Below, one piece after another: positions 58,548 through 64,000 of a DNA stretch of 64,000 bases. This DNA comes from Hibiscus mutabilis (Eukaryota; Streptophyta; Magnoliopsida; Malvales; Malvaceae): positions 31,895,526 to 31,959,525 of the forward strand of contig CM033745.1 in assembly GCA_019671005.1 (NCBI GenBank), read 5' to 3'. A program made the translations under genes and the position numbers. Numbering within the stretch: the first letter of the stretch is position 1; every line of letters starts with the position of its first letter. The notes below the pieces were generated by a model, which saw only the letters and a list, made by a program, of their open reading frames with translations, was not told the DNA's origin and ran no database searches.

Positions 58548-59304
58548 ATCTCCCTCGTTTTGATATAATAAAACCAACTTGAAAATTTATTTTTGTAATT
58601 CTCCCCCTTTGTAAAATAATTTTTGAATAAGAGCATATCGATTCAAAAGAGTTAAAACTCCCCCTTATTCATTTGAAAATTCAATTTTTTAAAAACATTC
58701 TCCCCCGTTTTGTTATATCAAAAATGGTTCAAATCAAAGTTTGAAAACTTTTAAATCAATAACAATAGAGAGTTGAAAAAAATTAACAAAATAAGAGTTT
58801 TGTTTTAAAATGGCTCCCCCTTACTCAAAGCATTCCATTTTGAATCAATTTAAGGCACAAATGCTTGACACTTTAAGAAGACGTTGAATTTCAAGATAAA
58901 AACAAATTAAGAGCAAATGAAATTCAATTTTATTCAAGACGTTAAAAATATTTATGCAAACATATGAATAAAATCATTAGACTCATATGCATAAAGAACT
59001 CAAATAATGTAATGCCATTTAGATATTGAAGTAAAAACTCAAATCCATGAACATTAATCAAACAAAGATTAGATAACCAAAGATATAAGAAACAAAAGCA
59101 TTAAGCTTAGACGTTACCCAATTTCTTCACTTGTGTGACTAGAGCATTCCCATATCTTTGCATCGCTTTTCATTGCTCCAACACACCTACATGAGACATT
59201 TACTTGATTGTTGGTATCCAAATTGCTTTGGATCCATTTACAATAGTCACAATGTCTTTAGTTCCCTTAAGAACTCATACTTGTCTAATCCTATAAGATT
59301 GTCT

Positions 59305-60087
59305 CTTCTTTATAGGACAAGCATGTATAGAATGACCATGATAATGGCAATGTGAGCATTTTGCCATTTTGTGACAAGATGAATTATCGAAAATAATTTC
59401 TTTTTCTTTTGTTAAGCTTTCAAGCATAGCTTTCAAATCATGATTTTCTTTTTCTAAAACATCTTTGCTTGTTTTTGAAAACTCTAAATCATTTTCAAAA
59501 TTTCGTTTTGGTTTTCGAAATCCACGATTGTTTTCAAAAGAAAATTATTTTCAATTTCAAGTTTTGAAATCATTTTCTTAAATTTGGAATTCATTCCTTA
59601 AATTCCAAAATAATTCATCGAAAGAATCTTGTAACTCATCAAATGAATATGCATTTGGATCATTAGAGTTAGGAGATACCTTGGGCTCATCGAGAGCCAA
59701 AACACCATCCACCTTGGGTGATTGGAGGAGGTTAGCACAAGATGGAACACCATCTTTCTTCTCTTCTTTGCAATAAAGTTTCTGAAGCTTCTCCCACATT
59801 TCTTTGGCTCTTTTTCATGTGGAAACCTTCTTGGAAACTTCTTCATTGAGGCCACAAAGAAGGATGTGCATCGCTTTTGCATTTAGCTTTGCCTTCATGT
59901 TATTTTCACTCATTTGCTTCTTCTTCTTCTTCTTAGGAGCTTCCAAGTAGTCATCTTCAATAATGTCCCAAACCTTATAATTATGAGATTTGATGTAGAA
60001 CATCATAACATTGCTCCATTGTAAGTATGCTTCTCCTTGGAAGAGCGGAAGATACGAGATAAAGCGACATTCTTCAAATCTTGCCAT
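59305..60087 (-). pseudogene. Copia gag, array unit B
   Basis: ATG at 60087 ('MARFEECRFISYLPLFQGEA', 'MMFYIKSHNYKVWDIIEDDY', 'MHILLCGLNEEVSKKVST'), then a frame change at about 59815 ('MWEKLQKLYCKEEKKDGVPS', 'LQDSFDELF'), then coiled-coil traces and the zinc knuckle (59364-59305). The lysine tract 'APKKKKKKQ' is longer than in unit A. Broken by at least two shifts. Confidence 0.8.
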
Positions 60088-60168
60088 TTTTTAATCGGAG
60101 AACTTCGAACAAACGATCTTTACATATGGATGTTAGTCATTTGATGAAGACCAAGCTCTAATACCAAT

Positions 60169-61129
60169 TGTTTAGCTCGATTCCCTTCAACCGAATTGCT
60201 TGCCAAGTGTGGAGAAGGCTAATTTTTTGGTGTATGGATAGGAAGCAAAAAGATAAGAAAATTGACACACGATTTAGAGTGATTCGACTATCTAAACAAA
60301 GCTTACATCTACTACCTTAGCACACCATTAAGGATTTCCCAATTCACTAAGAATTCTTCCCCTTTTCAAGGATTAGGAGGAAACCTTTACAACCCTATCT
60401 TTTAACGGCTACGATAGAACCACTCTAGTTTTGTCTAAGGCTAAACTAGAACCTCTCCTTTTACAAGGGATTTGTGTAAACTCTAAAACCTCACATAGGT
60501 GGGTGTTTACAGGAATTTAAGCTCACAAAAGTACAAAGGATTTACAATTAAGCACTTTCTCAAACACTATATACAAGAGAAATGAAGAAATAAGAATTTG
60601 ACTCAAATTCTCTTGATTATGTTGCTTGGATATGTTCTCTTAACTTCATCAAGTGACCTTGTGATGTTTATATAGTTTGGAACGAGTTTCTAGCCATTTA
60701 TGGCCGTTGGGGATAAGTCATGGCCGTTGGGGATGCAAAATAGCCGTTACCTACAAAAATTTCAGTATTTATAACTAAAGGGATCGATCATTTTTCATAA
60801 AAATATGACCGTTGAAACTAAGGGATCCATCCCATAAACTAAGGGATCGATCCTTTTGCACCAGAAGGCTAGAAGTAAAAAATACATTGAAACAGTCAAC
60901 CAAGGGATTGATCCCTTCATTTAGTGTATAGATCCATTTTGCCTTGAACTCTGGAAAAAACATAATTTCTAGTGAAAAAACAGATCATACTTGTTTAGAA
61001 AAAGATCGGCTAAGATGGAAATCATTTGAATTTTTTTTAAGGTTTGTTTGGAATTTAATTAAGTTTTCAAAATATTCAAACAAGTCCAATTTTTTTTCAA
61101 ATTATTATATCAAAATAAATATCCTAACA
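60169..61129 (-). repeat. Array LTR 3 (961 bp)
   Basis: Same termini as LTR 1, ending near '..TAAACA' on minus; polypurine 'AAAAAGGGAGAGA' on its right. ATCGAT-type motifs at 60780-60930, several with point changes (gatccatccc, gattgatccc). Closest to LTR 4 in overall text. Confidence 0.85.
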
Positions 61130-61884
61130 ATCTCTCCCTTTTTGATATAATAAAACCAACTTGAAAAATTGCTTTTGTAATTCTCCCCCTTTGTAAAATA
61201 ATTTTTGAATAAGAGCATATCGATTCAAAAGAGTAAATAGCTCCCCCTTATTCATTTGAAAATTCAATTTTTTCAAACATTCTCCCTCGTTTTGTTATAT
61301 CAAAAATGGTTCAAATCAAAGTTAGAAAACTTTTAAATCCATAACAATGGAGAGTTTAAAAATTTTAACAAAATAAGAGTTTTGTTTTAAAATGGCTTCC
61401 CCTTACTCAAAGCATTCTATTTTGAATCAAATTAAGGCACAAATGCTTAACACTTTAAAAAGACATTGAATTTCAAGATAAAAATAAATTAAGAGCAAAT
61501 GAAATTCAATTTTATCCAAGACTTAAAAAATCTTTATGCAAACATATGAATAAAATTATTAGACTCATATGCATAAAGAATTCAAATTCTGTCATGCCAT
61601 TTAGATATTGAAGTAAAAACTCAAATGCATGAACATTAATCAAACAAAGATTAGATAACCAAAGATATAAGAAACGAAGGCATTAATCTTAGAGGTTACC
61701 CAATTTCTTCACTTGTGTGACTAGAGTATTTCCATATCTTTGCATTGCTTTTCATTGTTCCAACACACCTACAAGAGACAGTTACTTGATTTTTGGTATC
61801 CAAATTGCTTTGGATCCATTTACAATAGTCACAATGTCTTTAGTTCCCTTAAGAACCCATACTTGTCTAATCATATAAGATTGT

Positions 61885-62665
61885 CTCTTCTTTATAGGAC
61901 AAGCATGCATAGAATGACCATGATAATGGCAATGTGAGCATTATGCCATTATGTGACAAGATGAATTATTGAAAATAATTTCTTTTTCTTTTGTTAAGCT
62001 TTTAAGCTTAAATTTCAAATCAAGATTTTCTTTTTCTAAAACATCTTTGCTTGTTTTTTAAAACTTTAAATCATTTTTAAAAATTTCATTTTGGTTTTCG
62101 AAATCTACGATTGTTTTCAAAAGAAAATTATTTTTAATTTCAAGTTTTGAAATCATTTTCTTAAATTTGGAATTCATTCCTTAAATTCCAAAAACAATTC
62201 ATCGAAAGAATCTTGTAACTCATCAAATGAATATGCATTTGGATCATTAGAGTTAGAAGATACCATGGGCTCATCGAGAGCCAAAACACCATCCACCTTG
62301 GGTGATAGGAGGAGGTTAGCACAAGATGGAACACCATCTTTCTTCTCTTCTTTGCCATAAAGTTTCTCAAGCATCTCCTACATTTCTTTGGCTCTTTTGT
62401 ATGTGGAAACCTTCTTGGAAACTTCTTTATTGAGGCCACAAAGAAGGATGTGCATCGCTTTTGCGTTTAGCTTTCCCTTCATGTTATTTTCACTCCTTTG
62501 ATTCTTCTTCTTAGGAGCTTCCAAGTAGCCATCTTCAATAATGTCCCAAACCTCATAATTATGAGATTTGATGTAGAACATCATAACATTGCTCCATTGG
62601 AAGTATGCTTCTCCTTGGAAGAGTGGAGGACACGAGATAAAGCAACCTTCTTCAAATCTTGCCAT
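61885..62665 (-). pseudogene. Copia gag, array unit C
   Basis: ATG at 62665 ('MARFEEGCFISCPPLFQGEA', 'FQWSNVMMFYIKSHNYEVWD', 'EVSKKVSTYKRAKEM'), a TAG at about 62378, then 'MLEKLYGKEEKKDGVPSCAN', 'FDELQDSFDELFLEFKE' and the zinc knuckle region (61944-61885). The N-terminal frame of 95 residues is intact; the whole is not. Confidence 0.8.
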
Positions 62666-62746
62666 TGATTGATTGGAGAACTTCGAACAAATGATCTTTA
62701 CATATGGATGTTAGTCCTTTGATGAAGACCAAGCTCTAATACCAAT

Positions 62747-63709
62747 TGTTTAGCTTGATTCCCTTCAACCGAATTGCTTGCCATGTGTGGGGAAGGCTGA
62801 TTTTTTGGGTGTATGGATAGAAAGCAAAAAGATAAGAAAATTGACACACGGTTTTTAATGGTTTGAATTTCTAAACAAATCCTACATCTACTACCTTACC
62901 ACACCACTAAGGATTTTCCAATTCACTATGAATTCTTCCCCTTTTCAAGGATTAGGAGGAAACCTTTACAACTCTATCTTTTAACGGCTAAGATAGAACC
63001 ACTCTAGTTTTGTCTAAGGCTAAACTAGAACCTCTCCTTTACAAAGGGATTTGTGTAAACTCTAAAACCTCACATAGGTGGGTGTTTACAAGAATTTAAG
63101 CTCACAAAAGTACAAAGGATTTACAATTAAGCACTTTCTCAAACACTATATACAAGAGAAATGAAGAAATAAGAATTGGACTCAAATTCTCTTGATTATG
63201 TTGCTTGGATGTGTTCTCTTAACTTCATCAAGTGTCCTTGTGGTGTTTATATAGTTTGGAACGAGTTTCTAGCCGTTTATGGCTGTTGGGGATGAGTCAT
63301 AGCCGTTAGGGATGCAAAATAGTCGTTACCTACAAAAATTTTTTTGTATTTATAACTATAGGAATTGATCCTTTTTCATAAAAATATGATCGTTGAAACT
63401 AAGGGATCCATCCCATAAACTAGGGGATCGATCCTTTTGCACTAGAAGGCTAGAAGTAAAAAAATACATTGAAATAGTCAACCAAGGGATTGATCCCTTT
63501 ATTTAAGGTATAGATCCATTTTTCTTTGAAGTCTGGAAAATAGAATTTCTAGTGAAAAAACAGATCATACTTGTTTAGAAAAAGATCGGCTAAGATGGAA
63601 ATCATTTGAAATTTTTTAAGGTTTGTTTGGAATTTAAATAAGTTTTCAAAATATTCAAACAAGTTGAATTTTTTTTTCAAATTATTATATCAAAATAAAT
63701 ATCCTAACA
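62747..63709 (-). repeat. Array LTR 4 (963 bp)
   Basis: Termini and polypurine tract as in LTR 3. It carries ATCGAT-type motifs at 63360-63515, more decayed than in LTR 1. A T-run at 63338-63345 is unique to this copy. Confidence 0.85.
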
Positions 63710-64000
63710 ATCTCTCCCTTTTTGATATAATAAAACCAACTTGAAAATTTGTTTTTGCAATTCTCCTCCTTTGTAAAATAATTTTTGAATAAGAGCATAT
63801 CGATTCAAAAGAGTTAATAGCTCCCCTCTTATTCATTTGAAAATTCAATTTTTTCAAACATTCTCCCTCGTTTTGTTATATCAAAAATGGTTCAAATCAA
63901 AGTTAGAAAACTTTTAAATCCATAACAATGGAGAGTTTAAAAATTTTAACAAAATAAGAGTTTTGTTTTAAAATGGCTTCCCCTTACTCAAAGCATTCCA
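63710..64000 (-). other. Internal region of the next unit, cut by the window end
   Basis: Matches 61130-61420 almost base for base, so at least one more unit follows to the right. Confidence 0.8.

Larger units (their letters stand above)
55466..64000 (-). mobile_element. Tandem array of gag-only Copia elements sharing LTRs
   Basis: Read on +, the order is: LTR piece 55466-55552, gag 55553-56424, LTR 56425-57398, internal piece 57399-58259, LTR piece 58260-58547, internal 58548-60168, LTR 60169-61129, internal 61130-62746, LTR 62747-63709, internal 63710 onward. Each complete LTR has a primer site on its left and a polypurine tract on its right, so it serves as 5' LTR of one unit and 3' LTR of the next. 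The full internal regions are only ~1.62 kb and hold gag alone. Period of the complete unit is about 2.58 kb. The array continues beyond the window. Confidence 0.85.

Noticed and set aside
58006..61937. Three similar plus ORFs beginning 'MH(C/R)FSL', looking like a gene family
   Set aside because: Antisense shadows of the conserved gag tail and zinc knuckle in the array units; the coding sense is minus.

Overview
The window looks like AT-rich nuclear DNA of a flowering plant, probably a eudicot. Evidence: introns with GT-AG borders, plant families (remorin, FAR1/FRS, GRF zinc finger, F-box, Ulp1-type protease), plant LTR retrotransposons with tRNA-iMet-like or Tat-type primer sites, and degenerate CCCTAAA tracts. 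No bacterial or organellar genes, rRNA, tRNA or CRISPR were seen. The species is not identified. Most of the sequence is transposon debris; only two reading frames appear complete.

Layout. 0-9 kb: degraded Gypsy-type LTR sequence, a fold-back MITE, a 39-bp minisatellite and the RNase H end of a LINE. 9-15 kb: a 36-38-bp minisatellite and a broken FAR1/FRS (MULE transposase-like) gene. 15-28 kb and 44.8-51.5 kb: one 'host' domain of diverged tandem paralogous units that share a G-box-bearing module, a TATA-leader/hairpin module and telomere-like tracts. It contains a 3.6-kb solo LTR, an E2-like pseudogene, an F-box pseudogene, an apparently intact E2-like gene whose catalytic Cys is Arg, and a GRF zinc-finger gene with one stop. 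28.03-44.80 kb: a Tat-type Gypsy element on the minus strand splits this domain. Nested in it are a Pack-MULE carrying a complete five-exon remorin-type reading frame (in the left LTR), a second Gypsy LTR, minisatellites and a gag-only Copia element. 52-55.5 kb: a decayed Ulp1/DUF1985 gene, cut off at 55.47 kb by a tandem array of gag-only Copia elements (LTR-gag-LTR-gag...) that runs off the right end.

How it fits together. Several insertions can be proved inside the window because a paralog keeps the empty site: the Pack-MULE (empty in the other Tat LTR), the solo LTR (empty at 22.6 kb) and the Tat element (empty at 23.6 kb). This gives an order: host duplications, then the Tat insertion and the solo LTR, with the Pack-MULE after the Tat insertion. 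The genes do not form a pathway. The E2 variant, F-box and Ulp1 remnants all belong to ubiquitin/SUMO families, but that may be chance.

All calls come from reading the sequence by eye. Domain names rest on motif recognition and no database was searched.
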